Part shown: positions 34,614-42,868 of the stretch, in pieces
How positions within the stretch are numbered: the first letter of the stretch is position 1
How the letters are laid out: each line of letters opens with the position of its first letter
Assembly (NCBI GenBank): GCA_024277135.1
Contig: JAJRVV010000042.1
Span: 1-44,302, forward strand
Direction: 5' to 3'
Source: Chloroflexota bacterium
GTDB lineage: Bacteria; Chloroflexota; Anaerolineae; Promineifilales; Promineifilaceae
DNA length: 44,302 bases
Program-made: the position numbers and the translations under genes
The notes under the pieces: generated by a model
What the model was told of the DNA's origin: nothing
Databases searched by the model: none
What the model saw: the letters and a program-made list of their open reading frames with translations, nothing else

Positions 34614-36239
34614 ATGGTAGATTTGACTGCATATGCGGGACGTTGGGTGGCGTTGGTCGGGGATTTGGTAGCTGGGGTAGGTTACACGGCCGTCGAAGCC
34701 CTCCATCTGGCCCATCGCAACCGGCCCAAAGAACGGTTTACCCTCCAATTTGTGGAAGAGCCGGGGGGCGAACCTTTGCCATTGTCACCGCTGCTGGAAA
34801 GAATACGGCCGTTCCTCAGCCGACGCAACCTGCCCATTTACCTCGTCGGCGGCGCGGTGCGCGACGCCCTGCTGGGCCGCGTCAGCCATGATTTAGATTT
34901 TGTGACGCCGCAGCGGGCCATCCGGCTGGCGTTTCGCGTGGCCGATGAGTTGGGCGTGCCCGCCTACGCCCTGGACAAGACCAGAGACACCGGCCGCGTC
35001 GTGCTGGCCAACGAGAAAACCACGCTCGATTTCGCCCGTTTTCGCGGCGATTCGCTGACAGCCGATTTGCAGGATCGGGATTTCACCATCAACGCCATCG
35101 CCCTGCCCGCCACCGCCCAAACCGGCCACAGTTTGATTGATCCGTGTGACGGCGCCGCCGATTTGACGGCCAAACGCATCCGGCAAACGCACCCGCAAGC
35201 TATCGCCGACGACCCGGTGCGCGCCTGGCGCGCTATCCGACTGGCAGCGGCGCTGGGATTTGAAATCGCGCCGGAAACGGCCGTCGCCATCACCCAGGCG
35301 GCGGATTTGATGGGGGGTGTTTCCATCGAACGGGTGCGGGATGAACTATTGAAATGTGTGGCCACGGCCGCGCCCCATCAAGCCATCCGGCAGGCGCATG
35401 AACTGGGCCTGCTGCCCACCGCCCTGCCTGAAATCGGCGATATGGCCGGCGTGGCCCAATCCCCGCCCCATCACGAACCGGTGTTAGCGCACACGTTGAG
35501 CGTGCTGCGCTGGCTGGTGGAGGTGGAAACGGCCGTCCTCACCGCCGCCCCCTTGCCCCATCCCGTGCTGATGGCCGCGCGCCAAGCCTTGTCCCCCTAC
35601 GCCGCCGCGCTGCAAGCTCGTTTTCAGGCAGAAGTGGATGGCGGCTTCAAAAACGGCACACTGCTGCGTCTGGCGGTCTTGTTTCATGATGTGGGCAAGC
35701 CGGAGACGCGGACGGTTGAAGCGGACGGCCGTATCCGTTTCCTCGGTCACGATAAAATTGGCAGCCAAATCGCCGCCCGCCGCCTGCGCCGCCTCAGCCT
35801 GAGCAACCAGGCTGTCGAGCAAGTCAAGCGGATCGTGACCGCCCACATGCGCCCGCTAATGCTGGCGCAGGCGGGACAAGTTCCGCCTTCCCGCCGCGCC
35901 ATCTTCCGTTTCTTCCGCGCTGCCGGCGCCGCCGGATTAGATGTGTGTCTGCTGGCGCTGGCCGACCATCTGGCAACATATGACGGCCCCGGAAATGAAG
36001 TGGATTGGCAAAAACTGGTGACGCTGACGGCCGTCTTGTGCCACCACTTTTTTCACAAACAGGAAGAAACCGTTTCGCCGCCGCCGCTGGTAGACGGCCG
36101 TATCCTTATCAGCGAACTGCAACTTGCCCCTGGGCCGGAAATCGGCCGTTTGCTGCGGCTGATCCAGGAAGGACAGGCGGCGGGTGAAATCACCACCCGC
36201 GCCCAAGCCCTCCAATTTGCCCGACAAAGCTGCCAATAA
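34614..36239 (+). CDS. CCA tRNA nucleotidyltransferase / poly(A) polymerase family with DUF5678 N-terminus and HD domain
   Basis: 541 residues from ATG 34614. The frame also opens at 34545, but that start lacks a properly spaced ribosome-binding site and its first residues come from a palindromic repeat; the true start is uncertain. Residues 1-45 (DLTAYAGRWVALVGDLVAGVG) resemble DUF5678. The nucleotidyltransferase head follows with YLVGGAVRDALLG and SHDLDFV (the Gly-Gly and Asp-x-Asp metal site), then RDFTINAIA and DDPVRAWRAIRLAAALGF. An HD-type domain is at about 350-420 (LFHDVGKPETR, VKRIVTAHMRP). It adds CCA or A residues to RNA 3' ends. Which of these is done here cannot be told from sequence. 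Confidence 0.9.
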   Translation: MVDLTAYAGRWVALVGDLVAGVGYTAVEALHLAHRNRPKERFTLQFVEEPGGEPLPLSPLLERIRPFLSRRNLPIYLVGGAVRDALLGRVSHDLDFVTPQRAIRLAFRVADELGVPAYALDKTRDTGRVVLANEKTTLDFARFRGDSLTADLQDRDFTINAIALPATAQTGHSLIDPCDGAADLTAKRIRQTHPQAIADDPVRAWRAIRLAAALGFEIAPETAVAITQAADLMGGVSIERVRDELLKCVATAAPHQAIRQAHELGLLPTALPEIGDMAGVAQSPPHHEPVLAHTLSVLRWLVEVETAVLTAAPLPHPVLMAARQALSPYAAALQARFQAEVDGGFKNGTLLRLAVLFHDVGKPETRTVEADGRIRFLGHDKIGSQIAARRLRRLSLSNQAVEQVKRIVTAHMRPLMLAQAGQVPPSRRAIFRFFRAAGAAGLDVCLLALADHLATYDGPGNEVDWQKLVTLTAVLCHHFFHKQEETVSPPPLVDGRILISELQLAPGPEIGRLLRLIQEGQAAGEITTRAQALQFARQSCQ

Positions 36240-36300
36240 CTATGTCCCGGTGTACTCCATGTGTAACCAAATTGGTTAAAATAACATCTAAATCAATCAG

Positions 36301-36335
36301 CAATTGTCAATTGACAATTTGCAATTGACAATTAT
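36301..36335. repeat. Tandem heptamer array, CAATTGA family
   Basis: Five heptamers: CAATTGT, CAATTGA, CAATTTG, CAATTGA, CAATTAT. It lies in the A/T-rich 326-bp gap 36240-36565 between the nucleotidyltransferase and citrate synthase genes. The gap also holds a palindrome at 36474 and no other gene. Confidence 0.9.
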
Positions 36336-36473
36336 CCAACCCACATTTCCACATGCACATCAGCCCAAACGGGGCTATACTTAAAAACTTCCATACAAAC
36401 TAGGAAATACGGGCGAGTTGCCTGTCTTTACAAAAGGTTCGCTCGCTTTTAACTTTCCTATTTCGGACGGCAT

Positions 36474-36498
36474 GTTTCGGGAATACAATTCCCGAAAC
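36474..36498. promoter_or_regulatory. Perfect 11-bp palindrome upstream of citrate synthase
   Basis: GTTTCGGGAAT and ATTCCCGAAAC are separated by ACA. The centre lies 80 bp upstream of the gltA start. No T-run follows, so it is a better candidate for a protein-binding operator or 5' leader stem than for a terminator. TATACT at about 36374 is a weak possible -10 upstream of it. Confidence 0.55.
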
Positions 36499-36565
36499 AC
36501 CAAAGTTGTTTGCGATTGAACCTAAAAAACCACCAAATTTACTATAAAAGTCATTGGAGGAAACT

Positions 36566-37852
36566 ATGTCAAATGACACCTTAACCATTACGGACAACCG
36601 AACCGGACAGACTTACGAAATCCCGGTCACGCATGACACCATCAACGCCATGGATTTGCGCCAAATCAAGGTCAACCCAGACGACTTTGGTATGCTCAGC
36701 TATGATCCGGGCTTCAAAAACACCGCATCCACCAAAAGCGCCATCACCTACATTGACGGCGGCAAAGGGATTTTGCGCTACCGGGGCTATCCCATCGAGC
36801 AACTGGCGGGAAAATCCAATTTCTTGGAAGTGGCCTACCTGGTCATGTTTGGCGAACTACCCACAGAAGATCAGTACCAGAAATGGTCTTACGATATTCT
36901 CCATCACACCTTCCTGCACGAAAATATCAAACAGTTGATGGACGCCTTCCGCCATGACGCCCATCCGATGGGGATGTTCATCGCCACGGTAGCCGCCCTG
37001 TCTACCTACTACCCGGAAGCGCGTAACATTTTCAACGAAAAGGACCGCATGAAACAAATTGTGCGGCTGATCGCCAAAGTGCCTACCATCGCCGCATTTT
37101 CCTACCGGCATTCACGCGGGCTGCCCTACGTTTACCCGGACAACGATCTGAGTTACGCCGGCAACTTCTTGAGTATGTTGGACAAAATGACGCAGGTGAA
37201 ATATACGCCCAAGCCGGAGTTGGAAAAGGCGCTCGATGTTTTGTTCACGCTCCATGTAGATCATGAACAAAACTGCGGCACAGCCACCATGCGCGTCATC
37301 GGTTCCAGCAACACCGACCCTTATTCGGCGATGGCCGGGGCTGCGGCTGCCTTGTACGGGCCGCTGCACGGCGGCGCCAACGAAGCGGTGCTGCGTATGT
37401 TGATGGAAATCGGCGATGTCAAAAATGTGCCGGCGTTCGTCAAAGGGGTCAAAAGCCGCGAGCGCCTGCTGATGGGTTTTGGCCATCGTGTCTACAAGAA
37501 TTATGACCCGCGGGCACGTATCATCAAAAAGATCGCCGATGAGGTGTTTGAAATCACGGGCCGAAACGCGCTGTTGGACATTGCTCTGGAACTGGAGCGG
37601 ATCGCCCTGGAAGATGATTTCTTCGTCCAGCGCAGCCTGTACCCCAATGTGGACTTCTACTCAGGCATCATCTACCAAGCGATGGGCTTCCCGGTGGCGA
37701 TGTTCCCCGTCCTGTTTGCCATTCCGCGCACAGTGGGCTGGTTGGCGCAGTGGATTGAGCTGCTGAACGATAAGGAACAAAAGATCGCCCGGCCGCGCCA
37801 GATTTTCCTGGGTGAAGACGAGCGTGATTATGTGCCGATGAGCGTACGGTAA
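36566..37852 (+). CDS. gltA: Citrate synthase
   Basis: 428 residues from ATG 36566, with GGAGG seven bases upstream. It condenses acetyl-CoA and oxaloacetate at the entry to the TCA cycle. The signatures are GKGILRYRGYPIEQLA (N-terminal), LHVDHEQNCGTATMR, YGPLHGGANEAVLRML (catalytic His), LLMGFGHRVYKNYDPRA (second catalytic His) and PNVDFYSGIIYQAMG (catalytic Asp). It is the type found in Actinobacteria and Chloroflexota. Loss of the initial short leader in the frame from 36554 is expected since that codon is a TTG within the ribosome-binding site. It is a single gene closed by a strong terminator. Confidence 0.97.
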   Translation: MSNDTLTITDNRTGQTYEIPVTHDTINAMDLRQIKVNPDDFGMLSYDPGFKNTASTKSAITYIDGGKGILRYRGYPIEQLAGKSNFLEVAYLVMFGELPTEDQYQKWSYDILHHTFLHENIKQLMDAFRHDAHPMGMFIATVAALSTYYPEARNIFNEKDRMKQIVRLIAKVPTIAAFSYRHSRGLPYVYPDNDLSYAGNFLSMLDKMTQVKYTPKPELEKALDVLFTLHVDHEQNCGTATMRVIGSSNTDPYSAMAGAAAALYGPLHGGANEAVLRMLMEIGDVKNVPAFVKGVKSRERLLMGFGHRVYKNYDPRARIIKKIADEVFEITGRNALLDIALELERIALEDDFFVQRSLYPNVDFYSGIIYQAMGFPVAMFPVLFAIPRTVGWLAQWIELLNDKEQKIARPRQIFLGEDERDYVPMSVR

Positions 37853-37876
37853 TCACTCAACAACCTTTTAAAGGCT

Positions 37877-37915
37877 AAAAGGCCGGTCACATCATTGTGA
37901 ACCGGCCTTTTTTGT
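37877..37915 (+). terminator. Rho-independent terminator of gltA
   Basis: AAAAGGCCGGTTCACA-type stem: AAAAGGCCGGT (37877-37887) pairs with ACCGGCCTTTT (37901-37911), continued by TTTGTTTT. It is the strongest terminator in the window. Confidence 0.93.
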
Positions 37916-37927
37916 TTTAACCAGAGA

Positions 37928-37960
37928 AGACCTGCGAGGTTTGCGAAACCTCGCAGGTCT
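37928..37960. repeat. Dispersed palindrome, AGACCTG/CAGGTCT family, copy 2
   Basis: AGACCTGCGAGGTTT (37928-37942) and AAACCTCGCAGGTCT (37946-37960) form a perfect 15-bp stem with a GCG loop. It lies between the gltA terminator and the DUF2203 stop and resembles the copy at 18387-18415. Confidence 0.9.
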
Positions 37961-37964
37961 CAAA

Positions 37965-38336
37965 CTAAACAGGTTGTCGGCCCTGGAAACCGGCGTTGAT
38001 GTCGTGGAAGTGGGTGATTTCATCTTCACCGTATCGCCAGCACAGGTAAATGTCACGGCCGTTTCGCCGGGATGGAAAATCCAATAACCCCGCATTCAAA
38101 TCTTTGATGACGCAGCCATGAGATTGCACTTCCTCGACCAATCGCTCGATTGCCATAAAATCCAGCGCCATGTCAGAAGCCGCCCGGCCGCCCACATCAC
38201 TGATCATATCATCCAAAATCGGGCCAAGTTCATGCCGGGAGCGCACCGCCCGCGCCCGCTGCGCCAACAGATCAGCCATTAACGGTTTCAGCGTTGGCAG
38301 CAAACCGTTCGCTTCGGTAACAGAAAAATAACGCAC
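37965..38336 (-). CDS. DUF2203 family protein
   Basis: 123 residues. The family motifs are clear: YFSVTEANGLLPTLKPLM at the N-terminus, GCVIKDLNAGLLDFPSRRNG in the middle and YLCWRYGEDEITHFHDINAGFQGRQ at the C-terminus. DUF2203 proteins are small, cytoplasmic and of unknown function. The conserved WRYGE and HFH residues could bind a metal. The start at 38336 has AGGGCAGGCG upstream, a weak ribosome-binding site. It lies downstream of the A-type Fe-S carrier gene but a hairpin at 38357 separates them. Confidence 0.9.
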   Translation of the reverse strand: MRYFSVTEANGLLPTLKPLMADLLAQRARAVRSRHELGPILDDMISDVGGRAASDMALDFMAIERLVEEVQSHGCVIKDLNAGLLDFPSRRNGRDIYLCWRYGEDEITHFHDINAGFQGRQPV

Positions 38337-38356
38337 GCCTGCCCTCCGATAAACGA

Positions 38357-38382
38357 AACGGGGTACAAGTTTGTACCCCGTT
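38357..38382 (-). terminator. Hairpin downstream of the Fe-S carrier gene
   Basis: AACGGGGTACAA (38357-38368) pairs perfectly with TTGTACCCCGTT (38371-38382) around a two-base GT loop. On the minus strand it follows the erpA-like gene and is trailed by TCGTTTATCGG, a modest T-run. Confidence 0.75.
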
Positions 38383-38408
38383 CAACTGGTTCTCTCTACG
38401 AAACGAAA

Positions 38409-38816
38409 CTACCCGCAAGCGGCGCAGCCGCCGCCCGTCGCTGGACCAGCGCTGGCGGCTGATTCTCCCTTGGGTTTGAAGGAGGAGCCGCAGCCGCAGC
38501 TTGTGGCCGCATTGGGATTGTCAATCTTGAACCCGCCGCCCATGATGCTGTCTTCATAATCAATCGTGGCCGAGTTCAGATACATCATGGAAGTGGGATC
38601 GATGAAGACGCGAACGCCGTCTTTCTCGATGATGTGGTCATACGGCCGTGGCTCCGCTTCCAGCGCCATGCCATATTGCATCCCGGAGCAGCCGCCGCCC
38701 GCCACAAACACCCGCAAACCATGATCTGGCACATTTTTCTGCTCCAGCAGATTACGCACAGAAGCCACGGCCGATTCGGTCAACACAATCGTTTCAATTT
38801 GTTCAATTACGCTCAT
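38409..38816 (-). CDS. erpA: A-type iron-sulfur cluster carrier (IscA/ErpA/SufA family)
   Basis: 135 residues. The three conserved cysteines are present: CSGMQYGM (about 43) and SCGCGSSF (about 106-108). IDYEDSIMGGGFKIDNPNA is the family core. These proteins carry Fe-S clusters to apo-targets. After the core there is an unusual C-terminal tail of about 25 residues, rich in Gly/Ala and ending in GGGCAACG with two more cysteines, reminiscent of a metal-binding tail. AAAGGG precedes ATG 38816 at nine bases. The product assignment is sure; the exact symbol (ErpA or IscA) is not. Confidence 0.92.
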   Translation of the reverse strand: MSVIEQIETIVLTESAVASVRNLLEQKNVPDHGLRVFVAGGGCSGMQYGMALEAEPRPYDHIIEKDGVRVFIDPTSMMYLNSATIDYEDSIMGGGFKIDNPNAATSCGCGSSFKPKGESAASAGPATGGGCAACG

Positions 38817-38913
38817 GAATAATTACCCTTTGTTAATTATGCGGACTTGTGTCCGCTTACCTTGTCAACAGTGGGGAAATTCTAACAACAATCTCAATGA
38901 ATGTCAATTTTTA

Positions 38914-39456
38914 TCAACTATTTCTTAGAAATACGGCCGTTCGCATACGCCACCTGGCTGCCTTTGCATCCACATCTCGGATAAACGCGGTTTTGCTGTT
39001 GGTATACCCTTCGGTGTCCGTGCGGAACTGCATCGCCAACCCCGCTTTCAAGTCGCTGTAGGTTACGGCCGTTTTCGGGTGTGCCCGCAGGTAATCACGA
39101 AAGTTAAGATGGCGTGAGATTTCCGGGTGACCGGTCTGGAAAATGTGAACGTGGCGGGTGTGATGCGCGTCGCTGCCTTTGCGGAAGTAACGACGGCAGG
39201 GGACGCCGTTTTCTCCTTTGGCGACGCAGCCCAACGCCGCCATATTCCGATTGTATCCATCAACGGCCGTGATGTCCCGCACTTCCACCAAAATATCTAT
39301 GATCGGTTTGGCCAGAATGCCGGGCACGGCCGTGCTGCCGACGTGGTGGATGGCGAGAAGGATGGGGTGGAGGACAGCCGTCAACCGCGCCGCTTCCTGC
39401 GCATACTGTCCGGCCCAATCCGAGTTGTGGGGAGAAAGTTCCACGATCCGAGTCAT
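38914..39456 (-). CDS. GrpB/UPF0157 family nucleotidyltransferase-like protein
   Basis: 180 residues from ATG 39456; a longer frame to 39513 overlaps the upstream gene and adds unlikely sequence. VELSPHNSDWAGQYAQEAARL and HHVGSTAVPGILAKPIIDILVEV match GrpB, a family related to nucleotidyltransferases (GS and DxD-like residues are seen in HVGST and KPIIDI). VHIFQTGHPEISRHLNFRDYL is also conserved. Function is unknown, though some members are fused to CoaE. The start is 4 bp from the stop of the TPP-dependent enzyme, so the two are probably translated from one message. Confidence 0.9.
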   Translation of the reverse strand: MTRIVELSPHNSDWAGQYAQEAARLTAVLHPILLAIHHVGSTAVPGILAKPIIDILVEVRDITAVDGYNRNMAALGCVAKGENGVPCRRYFRKGSDAHHTRHVHIFQTGHPEISRHLNFRDYLRAHPKTAVTYSDLKAGLAMQFRTDTEGYTNSKTAFIRDVDAKAARWRMRTAVFLRNS

Positions 39457-39460
39457 GACA

Positions 39461-41092
39461 TCACACAATATACGGCGCACTGGCTCCCGTCTTCGCCATC
39501 CCTGCCGGGTCAAGCGTGACGTTCAGGCAGGCCGGTTTGCCGCTGGCAAAAGCGCGTTGCAGGGCCGGGCCAATTTCGTCAGGGTTTTCCACCAGCTCGC
39601 CTACGCCGCCCAACGCCGCCACCACCTGGTCATAGCGCGTGGGGGCCAGCGAGGTGGCGATGGCCCGCTCTCGGCCTACCATCTGGATTTGCGGGCTGCG
39701 AATCTGCCCCCAGCCGGCGTCGTTGCCCACGATGGAGACGATGGGCAGGTTGAAGCGCACGGCCGTATCAAACTCAAACCCATTCAACCCAAACGAACCG
39801 TCGCCATGGATGATCAGCGCCTTCTTGTCCGGGTACAGATGTTGGGCGGCGATGGCAAACGGCGCGCCCACCCCCAGACAACCCAGCGGGCCAGGGTCCA
39901 GCCATTGGCCGGGGCGCGTCAGGTCAATCACCTTGGCGCAGGCGCTGACGATGTCGCCGCCATCCCCCACCAAAATTGTGTTCTCGTCCACAAACTCGTT
40001 AATCGCCGCCCCCATGCGGAAATGATTGATGGGCACATCCGCCAGCGCTTGCCATTCCTCCCACTGCGCCCGTTTCTTCGCCTCCATGGCCTGCACCTGC
40101 GCCAGCCACTCGTCGTAGCGGACGCCTTGCAACCCTTCGGCCAGCGCTTCCAAAACCAGCCGGGCGTTAGCCGCGACGGCCACGTCTGCCTGCCGGTTGT
40201 GGTTTAGCTCATTGGCGTCATTCTCGATTTGGATGAGACGGCCGTCTTCCCGCCATCCCTGCCCATATTTCAAGCGAAAATCGAGCGGCGTGCCGATGAG
40301 CAGCACACAATCCGCCTGTTGCAACGCCTTTGAGCGAGTCGCCTTAAAGCAGTGGGGATGCGTCATCGGCAGCGTGCCCCGGCCGGCGCCGTTGGTGTAG
40401 ACCGGGATACCCGTCTGCTCCGTCAGGGCGCGCAAAGCGTCGTCCGCCTCATCCCAATACACCTGCGTTCCGGCGATGATCAGCGGCTTTTCCGCCGCCC
40501 GCAGCAGTTCAAACATGCGCCGCAAATCGCCGATTTCCGGCTCGACCGGAACCGCCTCCGCCTTTGGCTGCGTCGCCACCGGGTCAATGGGATTAAACAG
40601 CACATCAAACGGCAGTTCCACAAAGACGGGGCCGGGACGGCCGTTCAAGGCCGCCTCAAACGCCCCATGCAGCTTCTCCGGAATCTCCTCGGTGCGTTCA
40701 ATGGTGAAGCTGGCTTTGGTGAAGGTGCGGAACATCTCTGTCTGCGGCATCTCTTGCAACCCGCCCATCCCCTTCGTCTTCAAGGGAGCGGCTCCGCCCA
40801 ATAAAATCAGGGGACTGCGCGCCTGGTAGGCATTGGCTACGGCCGTCACCGCATCCGTCACCCCTGGCCCGGCCGTCACCAGCGCCACGCCCACGTTGCG
40901 CGTCAGCCGGGCGTGGGCGTCGGCCGCGTGCCCCGCCGCCTGCTCGTGCCGGAAATCCAGCGTGGTGATGCCGTTGTTCAAGCAGCCCTCGTAGATCGGC
41001 GCCACATGAAAGCCGCACAACGTGTAAATCGTGGTCACGCCCTGCGCCGCCAACTGCCGCGCTGTCAATTCGCCACCGTGTGTCAATTGCAT
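39461..41092 (-). CDS. Thiamine-diphosphate-dependent lyase (2-hydroxyacyl-CoA lyase / acetolactate synthase-like)
   Basis: 543 residues. The PYR domain contains the catalytic Glu in FRHEQAAGHAADAHARL (E50), the central domain has KPLIIAGTQVYWDEADDAL, and the PP domain carries the cofactor motif GDGSFGLNGFEFDTAVR...VGNDAGW (about 427-458). The overall layout matches oxalyl-CoA decarboxylase/2-hydroxyacyl-CoA lyase rather than the large ALS with FAD role, but this family is hard to split by sequence. The neighbours (an enoyl-CoA-reductase-like SDR, acyl-CoA dehydrogenase and an APH-family kinase) favour a role with CoA thioesters. A possible acetolactate synthase is the alternative. It precedes the GrpB gene by 4 bp. 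Confidence 0.82.
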   Translation of the reverse strand: MQLTHGGELTARQLAAQGVTTIYTLCGFHVAPIYEGCLNNGITTLDFRHEQAAGHAADAHARLTRNVGVALVTAGPGVTDAVTAVANAYQARSPLILLGGAAPLKTKGMGGLQEMPQTEMFRTFTKASFTIERTEEIPEKLHGAFEAALNGRPGPVFVELPFDVLFNPIDPVATQPKAEAVPVEPEIGDLRRMFELLRAAEKPLIIAGTQVYWDEADDALRALTEQTGIPVYTNGAGRGTLPMTHPHCFKATRSKALQQADCVLLIGTPLDFRLKYGQGWREDGRLIQIENDANELNHNRQADVAVAANARLVLEALAEGLQGVRYDEWLAQVQAMEAKKRAQWEEWQALADVPINHFRMGAAINEFVDENTILVGDGGDIVSACAKVIDLTRPGQWLDPGPLGCLGVGAPFAIAAQHLYPDKKALIIHGDGSFGLNGFEFDTAVRFNLPIVSIVGNDAGWGQIRSPQIQMVGRERAIATSLAPTRYDQVVAALGGVGELVENPDEIGPALQRAFASGKPACLNVTLDPAGMAKTGASAPYIV

Positions 41093-41110
41093 ATGATTCT
41101 CCGTTTAGAA

Positions 41111-41182
41111 CAGAGAGAATCAGAGAGAATTTCTCTTTGTTCTCTCTGCGAATCTCTGCGTCTCCTCCGCGCTCTCTGCGTT
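41111..41182. repeat. Short tandem and inverted repeats between lyase and SDR genes
   Basis: Two exact decamers CAGAGAGAAT (41111-41130) are followed by several copies of CTCTGCG or CTCTCTGCG with varied spacers. The first part pairs with the later CTCTCTG segments as an inverted repeat. The block fills the 90-bp gap. Confidence 0.75.
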
Positions 41183-42022
41183 CTATTCCTCAAACCCGTC
41201 AAACCGTTCCGGCCAATTCTGGTGCGCCTCAATCTCCCACGTCTTGCGCCAGAGCGAACTGGCCCCGTCAATCTTGATCGTCTCGCCGCTGATGTACGCC
41301 GCCGCCGGGGAAAGCAGAAACGTGATGACGGCCGCCACTTCGCTTTCCGTCCCCATCCGTTTGGCCGGGATGTCGCGGATGACTTGTTCGATGAGCGGCC
41401 GTGCCGCCTCGCCATAATGCGCCAGCCCCGACGATTCAATCAGCCCCGGCGCCACCGCGTTCACCCGCACCCCCGATTTGGCCCACTCCACCGCCAACGT
41501 CTTGGTGATATTCTCCACCCCGGCTCGCGCCGCCGCCGAATGCGCCATGCCGGGAAAGCCGCGCCAATTCTCCATCAGCATGTTGACGATGACGCCGCCA
41601 CGCGCCCCCATCCATTGATTGTACGCTTCCCGGCACATCAAAAACGTACCGCGCAAATTGGCGCCGACCACCGCGTCAAACCCTTTGGCGTTAATTTGCT
41701 CCGCCGGGCTGATGTATTGCCCGCCGGCGTTGTTCACCACGCCATGAATGATACCCCGTTCCGCCAACACCTGCGCAAACAGGGCCGCGATGCTCTCCTC
41801 CTCGCGCAAATTGAGCCGGGCAAAGGAGGCGCTGCCGCCGGCGGCGATGATTTCGTCCCGTATCCGCGCCAGCTTGGTGGTGCGGCGGGAGGCGATGACC
41901 ACATGCGCCCCCAACGACGCCAGTTCGTGCGCCGCCGCCCGGCCGATACCGCTGCCGCCGCCGGTGACGATGATGGTCTGGTCTTTGAACAAATCGGGTC
42001 GAAAGATGGAGTGGTAGGGCAT
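41183..42022 (-). CDS. Short-chain dehydrogenase/reductase, peroxisomal trans-2-enoyl-CoA reductase-like
   Basis: 279 residues from ATG 42022 (AAGGAC seven bases upstream). The NAD(P) motif is VTGGGSGIGRAAAHELA near residue 20, with NNAGGQY and RVNAVAPGLIESS. In place of the classical YxxxK, the segment is MAHSAAARAGVENITKTLAVEWAKSG. This matches mammalian PECR, which reduces trans-2-enoyl-CoA and has the same HSxAARAGVxN pattern. The ending (ISGETIKIDG, then a WP-rich tail) also matches PECR. The enzyme is therefore probably an enoyl-CoA or dienoyl-CoA reductase. It is encoded with the lyase and hydrolase on one strand. Confidence 0.88.
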   Translation of the reverse strand: MPYHSIFRPDLFKDQTIIVTGGGSGIGRAAAHELASLGAHVVIASRRTTKLARIRDEIIAAGGSASFARLNLREEESIAALFAQVLAERGIIHGVVNNAGGQYISPAEQINAKGFDAVVGANLRGTFLMCREAYNQWMGARGGVIVNMLMENWRGFPGMAHSAAARAGVENITKTLAVEWAKSGVRVNAVAPGLIESSGLAHYGEAARPLIEQVIRDIPAKRMGTESEVAAVITFLLSPAAAYISGETIKIDGASSLWRKTWEIEAHQNWPERFDGFEE

Positions 42023-42037
42023 CAACAAGTCCTTATG

Positions 42038-42841
42038 TTAATTGATTGTGGTCAGAAATTTGTGGAGTACGGCCGTCACCCGTCCCGCTTGCTCTACCGG
42101 CGAAGTATGCCCGGCGTCCTCCACAATCGTCAAGCGGGCGCCGGGAATGGCCGCCGCCATCCGCTCTGATTGGCTGACCGGCGTGGGCATGTCCTTATCG
42201 CCGACGATGATCTGGGTGGGGACGGTGATTTGGTCCAACTGGCCAACCACACTCTCCCGCGCCCAAATACCGTGACCAAAGCGGAAGGTTGCCATGCGAT
42301 CATTTCGCTTGATGCGCTCTTTCCATTCAGCCACAACCGCCCGCCGCGCCGGGTCGCTGGGGTTAGGGTCGGCGAACAAAATCGCCATCACCTTGTTGAT
42401 CACCGGCCGCCAGCCCAGGTAGCGGATGATGCTGGCCAGCAGTTTGTACTGCCCCAGCCCTTCTTCCCGCTCGGCGTCGGCGGCGGTATCAATCAGCGTC
42501 AGCGATTTGAGCAGATCGGGACGGCGGATCGCCAACCGCAGGCCGACGAAGCCGCCGGTGGACATGCCCACGAAATGGCAGGGGGCGCACTCCATGGCCT
42601 CGATGAAGGCGACGGCGTCGGCGTACAGATTCTCCATCTCGTAGCCGACGGCCGTCCTCTCACTCCTCCCATGCCCGCGATGATCATACGCCAGACAGCG
42701 GTACTGACTTGGCAGCGCCTCTAACTGCGCCCGGTACATGGTGTGATCCATCAGGAAGCCGTGACTGAACACGACGGTTTCCGGTCCATCTCCCACATCC
42801 GCATAAAACAAATCCACTTCATTCACTCGAATCTTCGGCAT
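42038..42841 (-). CDS. Alpha/beta hydrolase
   Basis: 267 residues from ATG 42841, which has AGGAGG eight bases upstream; ATG 42847 is too close to it. The nucleophile elbow is GMSTGG (Ser94), the oxyanion loop is FSHGFLMDHT, the acid lies in VGDKDMPTP and the His in VEDAGHTSPVEQ. The fold and length match esterases and 3-oxoadipate enol-lactonase-like hydrolases. The substrate is unknown; neighbours suggest an acyl ester or lactone in a fatty- or aromatic-acid pathway. The SDR starts 15 bp downstream. Confidence 0.9.
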   Translation of the reverse strand: MPKIRVNEVDLFYADVGDGPETVVFSHGFLMDHTMYRAQLEALPSQYRCLAYDHRGHGRSERTAVGYEMENLYADAVAFIEAMECAPCHFVGMSTGGFVGLRLAIRRPDLLKSLTLIDTAADAEREEGLGQYKLLASIIRYLGWRPVINKVMAILFADPNPSDPARRAVVAEWKERIKRNDRMATFRFGHGIWARESVVGQLDQITVPTQIIVGDKDMPTPVSQSERMAAAIPGARLTIVEDAGHTSPVEQAGRVTAVLHKFLTTIN

Positions 42842-42868
42842 CGTCATTACCTCCTATACCTTGAGTGG

